From Eledone cirrhosa (Eukaryota > Mollusca > Cephalopoda > Octopoda > Eledonidae): a stretch of DNA of 64,000 nucleotides. The notes beneath the pieces were generated by a model. It saw only the letters and a list, made by a program, of their open reading frames with translations. It was not told the origin of the DNA and did no database searches. Both the position numbers and the translations under genes were made by a program. Below, piece by piece: positions 1 to 11,975 of this stretch. Each line of letters starts with the position of its first letter. Positions within the stretch are counted from its first letter, which is position 1. Location of the stretch: NCBI GenBank assembly GCA_964016885.1, contig OZ024743.1:125340112-125404111 (forward strand), written 5' to 3'.

Positions 1-164
1 CTCTAACGGTGCCAATCCACTACCCTTTCAATAACTCATTATTTACTAGTTGACGTACCCGGGTAAATAGATAAGAGAAAATTACTGTATTGGATGTTAG
101 TCTGGTTTACAGTATAAGGTGAGTCTGGTGTGTGTATTACAAAAAAAAATAAACAATAAAAAAA

Positions 165-535
165 ATCTTCCAGTTACACAATTCTTCGTTTTACCGTTCA
201 TGCATAGTATATGAAGATTTCTAGGTGTTGCCAACCATGAACAACCTACATGGGTAAAAAGCAATTCTCTTGTATTCAATTCTACAACTCTGAGCCTGAA
301 CTTTATTTACGGTCATAGCAAAACTGCCTCTAACGGGGAACTGAAGTCTTGAGAATTTGAATGGCAGCTCGGAAGGGGTAAGAGGAATCTTAGGAATAAA
401 TGCATTTTCTCGTTGATGGTTGCCTCCAAGAATATTGACCTCTAGATGATGGTTCATCATCCTCCTGGCTTTAAAGTGAGTCATTGCATAGAAGTAGAGG
501 GTCCACGTTTCTCAAAAGTATGATGGAAGTCCATA
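165..535 (-). pseudogene. Helitron-type PIF1 helicase C-terminal remnant
   Basis: Minus-strand translation shows the end of a PIF1-family helicase: L-G-G-N-H-Q-R-E-N-A-F-I-P-K-I-P-L-T-P-S, then L-Q-F-P-V-R and F-A-M-T-V-N-K-V-Q-A-Q-S (family F-A-M-T-I-N-K-x-Q-G-Q-S). After a frame change near 275 it continues with V-G-C-S-W-L-A-T-P-R-N-L and N-G-K-T-K-N, corresponding to the motif VI region (x-V-x-C-S-R-V). The frame break and the Arg to Trp change show it is dead. The size and lack of other domains indicate a fragment. Confidence 0.7.
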
Positions 536-567
536 TCTTTTATATTATATATAGATAATTGTATATA

Positions 568-569
<2 letters not shown>

Positions 570-619
<50 letters not shown>
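570..619. repeat. TG dinucleotide microsatellite
   Basis: About 25 uninterrupted TG units. Confidence 0.95.
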
Positions 620-622
<3 letters not shown>

Positions 623-639
623 CCACCGTCCGAATCGTG

Positions 640-1040
640 TTTAAATCTCTGTATCTGATTAAGTAATTACATGAAGATGTGTGTGTATGACACTAAGGCG
701 TAACGTGCGTAACAAACACGCAAACACACACTCGTATACAAAATGTGACGTCGTCGTGTTATAAAATATCCGTTTACTTATAGTTGTCTATAGTAGATTA
801 CTTTAGATAAAGTGTTATATTGTTTTAATCCAGATGGAAATAAGAATATGTTGTCACTCCCAGGGTTTAGTACTATTAATTTGTAAAATTTGATTTGTTC
901 GAGCTGTTTGGGAATGCATAAGGAAGGGACAGACAGAGAGACAAAGAATTTTATATAGAGAGATTCAGACAAGTTTGCGAGATGACTCGGAGACAGTAAC
1001 GACGCCCAAAGATAAGACATGGAAGGACTTTGGGCTTAAG
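640..1040. other. no recognised feature
   Basis: AT-rich sequence; only short chance ORFs and no repeat family I recognise. Confidence 0.5.
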
Positions 1041-1071
1041 CTGGAATCCGACTTTAGATCAGCAAATATTG

Positions 1072-1521
1072 TTTTGACAAACCATCCGCCGACTTCGTAA
1101 TAAGAAGCCTTCCTCCACACCTGCTACCAAGAACGCATCTGGGGTTCTCTCTTCGGTGAGGGGGAGAGAATACTTTGCTGATCTCCTAAACCTGATCGCA
1201 ACAGCATCTGATATACACGAGATGCATCTGGGAGTGATGACTAATCTCTTGGAGGCTGAGGTCACAAGAGCAATTAATGAGCTCAAATGTGGCAAGGCTG
1301 CTGGGGAGGGGGGGGGATATGAAATCCGACTCGAGATGTTAAAAGCCTTAAATAGAGTAGGTATTCTCTGGTTGACTCATGTGTGTCAGGTAGTCTAGAT
1401 CTCTGGAAAGGCACGTAAACAATGGTAATTGCAAATGATAATACCAATTTTTCAAAAAGGGAGATAAGAGAGATTGTTCCAATTACATAGGGATCTCCTT
1501 GTTAAGCCTCTCCAGTAAAGT
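1072..1521 (+). pseudogene. LINE reverse-transcriptase fragment, cut by the array edge
   Basis: Plus-strand translation: Q-T-I-R-R-L-R-N-K-K-P-S-S-T-P-A-T-K, then R-E-Y-F-A-D-L-L-N, I-N-E-L-K-C-G-K-A-A-G and R-L-E-M-L-K-A-L-N, then a degenerate I-P-I-F-Q-K-G and G-I-S-L-L-S-L. This is the region between endonuclease and RT palm in a common cephalopod LINE family. It has nonsense changes (Trp to stop near 1076 and 1396) and frame breaks, so it is inactive. The array starts exactly where the LINE should continue after its L-L-S-L block. Confidence 0.8.
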
Positions 1522-1606
1522 CTAAGCAAATTGGAGATGCTGATAGTTAATTCAATTAGATAGTAAATTATGTAAAAAGCAGATGAAATATAGAATAAAT
1601 ATATAT

Positions 1607-1949
1607 GAAGGCACATGGCTTAGTGGTTAGAGCATTGGCCTTGCAATCGAAAGGTTGTGAGTTCAATTCTCAGACCGGGTGATGTGTTGTTTCCTTGTGC
1701 AAGACACTTTATTTCACATTGCTCCAGTTTACTCAGCTGTAGAAATGAGATGATAGGGACTGGGGTCCATATCATTCCACTGCAAAGTAGTCATAGAGGT
1801 GCCACGGCAAAAAAGCACCCAGCACTCACTGTAAATGAGATTGGTGTTAGCAAGGGCATCCAGCTGTAGAAATCAAGCCAGAATCAGTTCCCGTCCCACC
1901 CTTGCAAGCAGGGAAAAAGCGGACGTAAAATGAAATGATGATGATGATA
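1607..1949 (+). mobile_element. tRNA-derived SINE (reference copy; 18 copies across the array)
   Basis: The 5' part reads as a tRNA-like head with an A box (TGGCTTAGTGG, 1616-1626) and a B box (GAGTTCAATTC, 1659-1669). A tRNA-unrelated body follows, and the copy ends in an ATGATG repeat, as in cephalopod SINE families. One copy opens every monomer, about 420 bp upstream in gene sense of each terminal exon and antisense to it. Copies 6, 7, 9 and 15 share two substitutions; copies 16 and 17 share a 1-nt deletion. The tRNA head is not a functional tRNA: the anticodon stem pairs poorly and there is no proper acceptor 3' half. Confidence 0.85.
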
Positions 1950-1954
1950 TTTTC

Positions 1955-2135
1955 ATGGTAAATGCTTTATCCCACATAATTATTTCACATAATATCGAAT
2001 CTATGAGATTTTGAAAGTATTTATTTTGAGAACAATACCTTAACATCAGTTTGAATGACCAGTTACAGCCAGTTTCAACAGAAAGAGGTAGAGAATTCTG
2101 GCCGGTTTGGGCCAGTTTAAACATTAAAGGGTTAA
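1955..2135. repeat. dispersed cephalopod repeat inside the monomer
   Basis: AT-rich segment ending in cattaaagggttaa, a terminus I associate with dispersed octopus repeats. A diverged inverted copy lies at about 50760-50910 outside the array, which shows it is dispersed rather than monomer-specific. Present in every monomer at the same phase. Confidence 0.55.
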
Positions 2136-2310
2136 ACCATAGTGTACAAGAAATCAAATGAAATAGAGGTGCAGAGACACTTGTGTCCCCCCCTAGCTGA
2201 TACATTCACTAGTATTTATGGTTTTCACAAAGATGTTCATTCAAACTGGTGAAATTTCATGTGGTAAGAATACAATCAACATCTGTTGTGCAGTAAAATT
2301 ATACTATCAC

Positions 2311-2595
2311 CTAGTCAAGTTTAATATCCAAGCAGCAGCCAATGGTTACCTGGTATTGCAACAAACAAAATAGTCAAGTCTCAATTCCAAGCAACAATCA
2401 AAGTGTGTTTATTACCTAGTATGTTGACAAACCACATAGATATATCTCATTTCCAACCAACAAAGGATTTTTATCATATAGTATGGCAAAAAAAAACACA
2501 TAATCACGCCTCATTTCCAACCAACAAAGGCTATTTATGATCTAGTATGGTTACAAACCACATAGTCAAGTTTCATTTCCAACCAAACATTTAGG
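2311..2595. repeat. internal minisatellite of the monomer, period 59-66 bp
   Basis: Four full and one partial imperfect repeats, each with a tagtcaagt-like start, a catttccaacc-like core and a ctagtatgg-like end. Starts at about 2311, 2371, 2437, 2501 and 2563. Present in every monomer; most body-type diagnostic substitutions lie here. Confidence 0.75.
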
Positions 2596-2756
2596 AGGCA
2601 TGTTAGGTGTAACAAATACAAATAAACAATCCCACTAGTTTTGAAAGATTTATCAACTTAATATCTCTTAATTGTATAGCCAGCCTGAAGGTTACCATGA
2701 AAACATTTATCATAGAAGATAAAATTCTATGAATTACTAGAGCCAAGTTTAACATG

Positions 2757-2885
2757 ATGACAAAATATAGTTCTGGGTTTCATCCTACTATGCAGCACAC
2801 TAGACAAATGTCTTCTACTTTAAATTTGGGTTGGCCAAAGCTTTACAAGTGAATTTCGATAGATAGAAACTGTCTGGCAGCCATC
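2757..2885 (+). mobile_element. SINE relic inside the monomer
   Basis: Matches the body of the cephalopod tRNA-SINE with gtcttctac, ttggccaaagc and gatagatagaaactg blocks. The same body is seen inverted at 53640-53885. Diverged and without a recognisable promoter head. Confidence 0.6.
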
Positions 2886-2919
2886 AGAGAAAACATTCCG
2901 GTTTTAGGATGATAGACTA

Positions 2920-3050
2920 AATATGTTGCCCCAGTTAACATCATTATCTGGCCCTTAGGTACATTTAGCAGCACACACTGTTGTAAATATTCAGGCTAGG
3001 TCTCCAATATGATTCTTCTCTTCCTCTTACCAGTCTCGGAAGAACCTGCA
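2920..3050. repeat. dispersed repeat inside the monomer
   Basis: The ctggcccttaggt block and the following pyrimidine-rich segment recur diverged at about 62480-62580, outside the array. Confidence 0.45.
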
Positions 3051-3354
3051 AAGAAATAATAAGCATTCCCTTTTTTTCCTCAGACAAAACATAAATAAAT
3101 AAAAAGGAAATTTGTTATAAAATTGTTTTTATTGTATAATTTAAAATATATTTATACATATATATATTGGTATTTGTTGTTGTTGTTGGTGACATACACG
3201 CAGTCTAAATATTTATTCATGGTGTTTCCTCTAATATTGTAAAGAGTCCACTCTGATACAAAGAATTCATTTCTCACATCACCATGTGTATAGAGACTAC
3301 CACAAATAAATCAAGAATTGCCACACTGCAATTACAACTTTGATGAATTGCATA

Positions 3355-3386
<32 letters not shown>

Positions 3387-3394
<8 letters not shown>

Positions 3395-3716
3395 ATACTT
3401 TGGGAAGGTCATGCTGACAATAAAAACACACACACCTGTTGGTTTTCACTTCAATTTATTATAAATTTCCAGTTGGTTGGTTGCTTGATTCAATAACCAG
3501 ATGGTTGTTTATATATTGTCAAAGCTCTTTCGTCACACATACTGTGACTGGGTTTTTATTTTGTGTCTCTCCTTTGTTCTGTCCTACACCATCTTGTTTT
3601 TGTGTGTTGACAACACACAAACCAACCAACTAGCTGGAAATTTATAAATTCAAGTGAAAACCAACAGGTGCATGTACTGTTATTTGCAGCAAGACACTCC
3701 CAAACTATAACAATAT
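3387..3716. repeat. long imperfect foldback in the 3' UTR region of the terminal exon (reference copy)
   Basis: Left arm about 3387-3483 and right arm about 3619-3716 are near-complementary over about 97 nt (blocks attgttata, cctgttggttttcactt, aaatttccag), with a spacer of about 135 nt. It lies between the A/TA tract and the exon, at the same phase in every monomer. It resembles a TA-targeting MITE. If transcribed as part of the CWF19L2 3' UTR it would form a long RNA hairpin. Confidence 0.75.
3555..3560 (-). terminator. candidate poly(A) signal AATAAA (reference copy)
   Basis: AATAAA on the minus strand, 322 nt past the stop of exon copy 1, in the spacer of the foldback. Another AATAAA lies at 3455-3460. 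The equivalent in the gene-proximal copy is 49429-49434. Same phase in every monomer, so each exon copy brings its own polyadenylation candidates. Confidence 0.5.
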
Positions 3717-3881
3717 CTGTTTCAACACATGCTTTCAGATAAGAAATCTTGCAAAACGAATTCAAAAACGAAGTATATATATGTGTGTGTGTGTGATGCC
3801 CCAGCATGGACTCAGCCTGTCAGCTGGAATATGTAACAGAATAATATATACATATATATATACTTCTTGTTGAAATATTGT

Positions 3882-4043
3882 TCACGTTCTTGGGGAATCT
3901 TTTGAGTCTTGATTAGAAGTAAAGTCATAAGGCTTCCACCAGTTTGAAAACTGTAAGACTTTCTGTCGTTGAACTTCAAACTTCTCATTACGGCTTTTAC
4001 GGAAAAGATACGTATCAGCATCAATCATACCTCCAATAATTTC
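3882..4043 (-). other. extra CWF19L2 terminal exon, copy 1 (distal end)
   Basis: Intact 53-codon exon with acceptor and stop. Differs from consensus by ATC to ATT (silent), CCG to ACG (Pro11 to Thr) and CGA to CGT (silent). The most distant copy from the rest of the gene. Confidence 0.9.
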
Positions 4044-4461
4044 CTGTGTTCCAAGAAGTAGAGGGTAAAAATATATCAGAAACTATCATTATCAAAGTAC
4101 TTGGAAGTAAACAAATTTGTCAATATATACATATTTTTTAAATGGTAAATACATATTTGTACAAAAACTGTACAAGATTCAGTGGAAAGTGTGTAAATAA
4201 ATAAACATACTGACAAATGTAAAAATATCTTTTTTTTTACAGACTAAAATAGAGTGTATATGCTGGCTCAAGTTTCCATTCTAGTTGGAGTCACCCTCAG
4301 AAACTGTGTACAACTCTATCATTCCACAGAGAAATACTCAATTAATGACTTTATAAGCAAACCAAATAAGGCAGATAAGCAAATTGGAGATGCTGATAGT
4401 TAATTCAATTAGATAGTAAATTATGTAAAAAGCAGATGAAATATAGAATAAATATATATAT

Positions 4462-6209
4462 GAAGGCACATGGCTTAGTGGTTAGAGCATTGGCCTTGCA
4501 ATCGAAAGGTTGTGAGTTCAATTCTCAGACCGGGTGATGTGTTGTTTCCTTGTGCAAGACACTTTATTTCACATTGCTCCAGTTTACTCAGCTGTAGAAA
4601 TGAGATGATAGGGACTGGGGTCCATATCATTCCACTGCAAATTAGTCATAGAGGTGCCACGGCAAAAAAGCACCCAGCACTCACTGTAAATGAGATTGGT
4701 GTTAGCAAGGGCATCCAGCTGTAGAAATCAAGCCAGAATCAGTTCCCGTCCCACCCTTGCAAGCAGGGAAAAAGCGGACGTAAAATGAAATGATGATGAT
4801 GATATTTTCATGGTAAATGCTTTATCCCACATAATTATTTCACATAATATCGAATCTATGAGATTTTGAAAGTATTTATTTTGAGAACAATACCTTAACA
4901 TCAGTTTGAATGACCAGTTACAGCCAGTTTCAACAGAAAGAGGTAGAGAATTCTGGCCGGTTTGGGCCAGTTTAAACATTAAAGGGTTAAACCATAGTGT
5001 ACAAGAAATCAAATGAAATAGAGGTGCAGAGACACTTGTGTCCCCCCCTAGCTGATACATTCACTAGTATTTATGGTTTTCACAAAGATGTTCATTCAAA
5101 CTGGTGAAATTTCATGTGGTAAGAATACAATCAACATCTGTTGTGCAGTAAAATTATACTATCACCTAGTCAAGTTTAATATCCAAGCAGCAGCCAATGG
5201 TTACCTGGTATTGCAACAAACAAAATAGTCAAGTCTCAATTCCAAGCAACAATCAAAGTGTGTTTATTACCTAGTATGTTGACAAACCACATAGATATAT
5301 CTCATTTCCAACCAACAAAGGATTTTTATCATATAGTATGGCAAAAAAAAACACATAATCACGCCTCATTTCCAACCAACAAAGGCTATTTATGATCTAG
5401 TATGGTTACAAACCACATAGTCAAGTTTCATTTCCAACCAAACATTTAGGAGGCATGTTAGGTGTAACAAATACAAATAAACAATCCCACTAGTTTTGAA
5501 AGATTTATCAACTTAATATCTCTTAATTGTATAGCCAGCCTGAAGGTTACCATGAAAACATTTATCATAGAAGATAAAATTCTATGAATTACTAGAGCCA
5601 AGTTTAACATGATGACAAAATATAGTTCTGGGTTTCATCCTACTATGCAGCACACTAGACAAATGTCTTCTACTTTAAATTTGGGTTGGCCAAAGCTTTA
5701 CAAGTGAATTTCGATAGATAGAAACTGTCTGGCAGCCATCAGAGAAAACATTCCGGTTTTAGGATGATAGACTAAATATGTTGCCCCAGTTAACATCATT
5801 ATCTGGCCCTTAGGTACATTTAGCAGCACACACTGTTGTAAATATTCAGGCTAGGTCTCCAATATGATTCTTCTCTTCCTCTTACCAGTCTCGGAAGAAC
5901 CTGCAAAGAAATAATAAGCATTCCCTTTTTTTCCTCAGACAAAACATAAATAAATAAAAAGGAAATTTGTTATAAAATTGTTTTTATTGTATAATTTAAA
6001 ATATATTTATACATATATATATTGGTATTTGTTGTTGTTGTTGGTGACATACACGCAGTCTAAATATTTATTCATGGTGTTTCCTCTAATATTGTAAAGA
6101 GTCCACTCTGATACAAAGAATTCATTTCTCACATCACCATGTGTATAGAGACTACCACAAATAAATCAAGAATTGCCACACTGCAATTACAACTTTGATG
6201 AATTGCATA

Positions 6210-6249
<40 letters not shown>

Positions 6250-7316
6250 ATACTTTGGGAAGGTCATGCTGACAATAAAAACACACACACCTGTTGGTTT
6301 TCACTTCAATTTATTATAAATTTCCAGTTGGTTGGTTGCTTGATTCAATAACCAGATGGTTGTTTATATATTGTCAAAGCTCTTTCGTCACACATACTGT
6401 GACTGGGTTTTTATTTTGTGTCTCTCCTTTGTTCTGTCCTACACCATCTTGTTTTTGTGTGTTGACAACACACAAACCAACCAACTAGCTGGAAATTTAT
6501 AAATTCAAGTGAAAACCAACAGGTGCATGTACTGTTATTTGCAGCAAGACACTCCCAAACTATAACAATATCTGTTTCAACACATGCTTTCAGATAAGAA
6601 ATCTTGCAAAACGAATTCAAAAACGAAGTATATATATGTGTGTGTGTGTGATGCCCCAGCATGGACTCAGCCTGTCAGCTGGAATATGTAACAGAATAAT
6701 ATATACATATATATATACTTCTTGTTGAAATATTGTTCACGTTCTTGGGGAATCTTTTGAGTCTTGATTAGAAGTAAAGTCATAAGGCTTCCACCAGTTT
6801 GAAAACTGTAAGACTTTCTGTCGTTGAACTTCAAACTTCTCATTACGGCTTTTACGGAAAAGATACGTATCAGCATCAATCATACCTCCAATAATTTCCT
6901 GTGTTCCAAGAAGTAGAGGGTAAAAATATATCAGAAACTATCATTATCAAAGTACTTGGAAGTAAACAAATTTGTCAATATATACATATTTTTTAAATGG
7001 TAAATACATATTTGTACAAAAACTGTACAAGATTCAGTGGAAAGTGTGTAAATAAATAAACATACTGACAAATGTAAAAATATCTTTTTTTTTACAGACT
7101 AAAATAGAGTGTATATGCTGGCTCAAGTTTCCATTCTAGTTGGAGTCACCCTCAGAAACTGTGTACAACTCTATCATTCCACAGAGAAATACTCAATTAA
7201 TGACTTTATAAGCAAACCAAATAAGGCAGATAAGCAAATTGGAGATGCTGATAGTTAATTCAATTAGATAGTAAATTATGTAAAAAGCAGATGAAATATA
7301 GAATAAATATATATAT
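4462..7316. repeat. array monomer 2
   Basis: 2855 bp, C run 7, A/TA tract 37, body type B, Thr exon. Almost the same as monomer 1. Its SINE carries a private T (gcaaattagtc) shared only with monomer 3. Confidence 0.95.
6737..6898 (-). other. extra CWF19L2 terminal exon, copy 2
   Basis: Identical coding variants to copy 1 (Thr11). Open, with acceptor and stop. Confidence 0.9.
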
Positions 7317-9070
7317 GAAGGCACATGGCTTAGTGGTTAGAGCATTGGCCTTGCAATCGAAAGGTTGTGAGTTCAATTCTCAGACCGGGTGATGTGTTGT
7401 TTCCTTGTGCAAGACACTTTATTTCACATTGCTCCAGTTTACTCAGCTGTAGAAATGAGATGATAGGGACTGGGGTCCATATCATTCCACTGCAAATTAG
7501 TCATAGAGGTGCCACGGCAAAAAAGCACCCAGCACTCACTGTAAATGAGATTGGTGTTAGCAAGGGCATCCAGCTGTAGAAATCAAGCCAGAATCAGTTC
7601 CCGTCCCACCCTTGCAAGCAGGGAAAAAGCGGACGTAAAATGAAATGATGATGATGATATTTTCATGGTAAATGCTTTATCCCACATAATTATTTCACAT
7701 AATATCGAATCTATGAGATTTTGAAAGTATTTATTTTGAGAACAATACCTTAACATCAGTTTGAATGACCAGTTACAGCCAGTTTCAACAGAAAGAGGTA
7801 GAGAATTCTGGCCGGTTTGGGCCAGTTTAAACATTAAAGGGTTAAACCATAGTGTACAAGAAATCAAATGAAATAGAGGTGCAGAGACACTTGTGTCCCC
7901 CCCCCCCCCCTAGCTGATACATTCACTAGTATTTATGGTTTTCACAAAGATGTTCATTCAAACTGGTGAAATTTCATGTGGTAAGAATACAATCAACATC
8001 TGTTGTGCAGTAAAATTATACTATCACCTAGTCAAGTTTAATATCCAAGCAGCAGCCAATGGTTACCTGGTATTGCAACAAACAAAATAGTCAAGTCTCA
8101 ATTCCAAGCAACAATCAAAGTTTGTTTATTACCTAGTATGTTGACAAACCACATAGATATATCTCATTTCCAACCAATAAAGGATTTTTATCATATAGTT
8201 TGGCAAAAAAAACACATAATCAAGCCTCATTTCCAACCAACAAAGGCTATTTATGATCTAGTATGGTTACAAACCACATAGTCAAGTCTCATTTCCAACC
8301 AAACATTTAGGAGGCATGTTAGGTGTAACAAATACAAATAAACAATCCCACTAGTTTTGAAAGATTTATCAACTTAATATCTCTTAATTGTATAGCCAGC
8401 CTGAAGGTTACCATGAAAACATTTATCATAGAAGATAAAATTCTATGAATTACTAGAGCCAAGTTTAACATGATGACAAAATATAGTTCTGGGTTTCATC
8501 CTACTATGCAGCACACTAGACAAATGTCTTCTACTTTAAATTTGGGTTGGCCAAAGCTTTACAAGTGAATTTCGATAGATAGAAACTGTCTGGCAGCCAT
8601 CAGAGAAAACATTCCGGTTTTAGGATGATAGACTAAATATGTTGCCCCAGTTAACATCATTATCTGGCCCTTAGGTACATTTAGCAGCACACACTGTTGT
8701 AAATATTCAGGCTAGGTCTCCAATATGATTCTTCTCTTCCTCTTACCAGTCTCGGAAGAACCTGCAAAGAAATAATAAGCATTCCCTTTTTTTCCTCAGA
8801 CAAAACATAAATAAATAAAGAGGAAATTTGTTATAAAATTGTTTTTATTGTATAATTTAAAATAAATTTATACATATATATATTGGTATTTGTTGTTGTT
8901 GTTGGTGACATACACGCAGTCTAAATATTTATTCATGGTGTTTCCTCTAATATTGTAAAGAGTCCACTCTGATACAAAGAATTCATTTCTCACATCACCA
9001 TGTGTATAGAGACTACCACAAATAAATCAAGAATTGCCACACTGCAATTACAACTTTGATGAATTGCATA

Positions 9071-9110
<40 letters not shown>

Positions 9111-10177
9111 ATACTTTGGGAAGGTCATGCTGACAATAAAAACACACACACCTGTTGGTTTTCACTTCAATTTATTATAAATTTCCAGTTGGTTGGTTGC
9201 TTGATTCAATAACCAGATGGTTGTTTATATATTGTCAAAGCTCTTTCGTCACACATACTGTGACTGGGTTTTTATTTTGTGTCTCTCCTTTGTTCTGTCC
9301 TACACCATCTTGTTTTTGTGTGTTGACAACACACAAACCAACCAACTAGCTGGAAATTTATAAATTCAAGTGAAAACCAACAGGTGCATGTACTGTTATT
9401 TGCAGCAAGACACTCCCAAACTATAACAATATCTGTTTCAACACATGCTTTCAGATAAGAAATCTTGCAAAACGAATTCAAAAACGAAGTATATATATGT
9501 GTGTGTGTGTGATGCCCCAGCATGGACTCAGCCTGTCAGCTGGAATATGTAATAGAATAATATATACATATATATATACTTCTTGTTGAAATATTGTTCA
9601 CGTTCTTGGGGAATCTTTTGAGTCTTGATTAGAAGTAAAGTCATAAGGCTTCCACCAGTTTGAAAACTGTAAGACTTTCTGTCGTTGAACTTCAAACTTC
9701 TCATTTCGGCTTTTACGGAAAAGATACGGATCAGCATCAATCATACCTCCAATGATTTCCTGTGTTCCAAGAAGTAGACGGTAAAAATATATCAGAAACT
9801 ATCATTATCAAAGTACTTGGAAGTAAACAAATTTGTCAATATATACATATTTTTTAAATGGTAAATACATATTTGTACAAAAACTGTACAAGATTCAGTG
9901 GAAAGTGTGTAAATAAATAAACATACTGACAAATGTAAAAATATCTTTTTTTTTACAGACTAAAATAGAGTGAATATGCTGGCTCAAGTTTCCATTCTAG
10001 TTGGAGTCACCCTCAGAAACTGTGTACAACTCTATCATTCCACAGAGAAATACTCAATTAATGACTTTATAAGCAAACCAAATAAGGCAGATAAGCAAAT
10101 TGGAGATGCTGATAGTTAATTCAATTAGATAGTAAATTATGTAAAAAGCAGATGAAATATAGAATAAATATATATAT
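7317..10177. repeat. array monomer 3
   Basis: 2861 bp, C run 14, A/TA tract 37, body type C (accaataaagg, atcaagcc, gtctcattt). Consensus Pro exon. Keeps the T variant in the SINE, so it is a mosaic of a monomer-2-like SINE and a type C body. Confidence 0.95.
9598..9759 (-). other. extra CWF19L2 terminal exon, copy 3
   Basis: Consensus product (Pro11, W-W-K-P-Y-D-F), open, acceptor intact. Confidence 0.9.
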
Positions 10178-11938
10178 GAAGGCACATGGCTTAGTGGTTA
10201 GAGCATTGGCCTTGCAATCGAAAGGTTGTGAGTTCAATTCTCAGACCGGGTGATGTGTTGTTTCCTTGTGCAAGACACTTTATTTCACATTGCTCCAGTT
10301 TACTCAGCTGTAGAAATGAGATGATAGGGACTGGGGTCCATATCATTCCACTGCAAAGTAGTCATAGAGGTGCCACGGCAAAAAAGCACCCAGCACTCAC
10401 TGTAAATGAGATTGGTGTTAGCAAGGGCATCCAGCTGTAGAAATCAAGCCAGAATCAGTTCCCGTCCCACCCTTGCAAGCAGGGAAAAAGCGGACGTAAA
10501 ATGAAATGATGATGATGATATTTTCATGGTAAATGCTTTATCCCACATAATTATTTCACATAATATCGAATCTATGAGATTTTGAAAGTATTTATTTTGA
10601 GAACAATACCTTAACATCAGTTTGAATGACCAGTTACAGCCAGTTTCAACAGAAAGAGGTAGAGAATTCTGGCCGGTTTGGGCCAGTTTAAACATTAAAG
10701 GGTTAAACCATAGTGTACAAGAAATCAAATGAAATAGAGGTGCAGAGACACTTGTGTCCCCCCCCCCCCCCCCCCTAGCTGATACATTCACTAGTATTTA
10801 TGGTTTTCACAAAGATGTTCATTCAAACTGGTGAAATTTCATGTGGTAAGAATACAATCAACATCTGTTGTGCAGTAAAATTATACTATCACCTAGTCAA
10901 GTTTAATATCCAAGCAGCAGCCAATGGTTACCTGGTATTGCAACAAACAAAATAGTCAAGTCTCAATTCCAAGCAACAATCAAAGTGTGTTTATTACCTA
11001 GTATGTTGACAAACCACATAGATATATCTCATTTCCAACCAATAAAGGATTTTTATCATATAGTTTGGCAAAAAAAACACATAATCAAGCCTCATTTCCA
11101 ACCAACAAAGGCTATTTATGATCTAGTATGGTTACAAACCACATAGTCAAGTCTCATTTCCAACCAAACATTTAGGAGGCATGTTAGGTGTAACAAATAC
11201 AAATAAACAATCCCACTAGTTTTGAAAGATTTATCAACTTAATATCTCTTAATTGTATAGCCAGCCTGAAGGTTACCATGAAAACATTTATCATAGAAGA
11301 TAAAATTCTATGAATTACTAGAGCCAAGTTTAACATGATGACAAAATATAGTTCTGGGTTTCATCCTACTATGCAGCACACTAGACAAATGTCTTCTACT
11401 TTAAATTTGGGTTGGCCAAAGCTTTACAAGTGAATTTCGATAGATAGAAACTGTCTGGCAGCCATCAGAGAAAACATTCCGGTTTTAGGATGATAGACTA
11501 AATATGTTGCCCCAGTTAACATCATTATCTGGCCCTTAGGTACATTTAGCAGCACACACTGTTGTAAATATTCAGGCTAGGTCTCCAATATGATTCTTCT
11601 CTTCCTCTTACCAGTCTCGGAAGAACCTGCAAAGAAATAATAAGCATTCCCTTTTTTTCCTCAGACAAAACATAAATAAATAAAAAGGAAATTTGTTATA
11701 AAATTGTTTTTATTGTATAATTTAAAATAAATTTATACATATATATATTGGTATTTGTTGTTGTTGTTGGTGACATACACGCAGTCTAAATATTTATTCA
11801 TGGTGTTTCCTCTAATATTGTAAAGAGTCCACTCTGATACAAAGAATTCATTTCTCACATCACCATGTGTATAGAGACTACCACAAATAAATCAAGAATT
11901 GCCACACTGCAATTACAACTTTGATGAATTGCATAAAA

Positions 11939-11975
<37 letters not shown>

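Larger units (their letters stand above)
1607..4461. repeat. array monomer 1 (reference monomer)
   Basis: 2855 bp. Order on the plus strand: tRNA-derived SINE 1607-1949, dispersed repeat about 1955-2135, C run of 7 at 2187, minisatellite 2311-2595, SINE relic about 2757-2885, dispersed repeat about 2920-3050, A/TA tract 3354-3390 (37 nt), foldback 3387-3716, TA/TG tract about 3772-3794, terminal exon copy 1 at 3882-4043, then intronic sequence. Body type B (accaacaaagg, atcacgcc, gtttcattt markers). Exon encodes the Thr version. Confidence 0.95.

Noticed and set aside
1607..1680. Tandem tRNA gene cluster
   Set aside because: A and B boxes are present but the cloverleaf is incomplete and a SINE body follows directly; this is a tRNA-derived SINE.
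1657..1869. A 70-91-residue plus-strand ORF in every monomer
   Set aside because: It begins at a GTG in the SINE B box and lies wholly within the SINE.
1873..2205. A 94-117-residue minus-strand ORF in every monomer with a variable glycine run
   Set aside because: The glycine run is the translated poly-C microsatellite, and the rest lies in a dispersed repeat and the SINE tail.
3439..3807. Repeated small ORFs of 64 and 83 residues in every monomer
   Set aside because: They lie inside the foldback and TG tract, overlap each other on opposite strands, and their sameness follows from tandem repetition of the DNA, not from coding selection.
3812..4024. A 70-residue minus-strand ORF repeated in every monomer
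   Set aside because: It is an out-of-frame shadow of the CWF19L2 terminal exon, whose real frame gives the conserved W-W-K-P-Y-D-F end.
4228..4250. Plus-strand splice acceptor (T run followed by ACAG)
   Set aside because: No plus-strand coding sequence follows, and the host exon in the monomer is on the minus strand.
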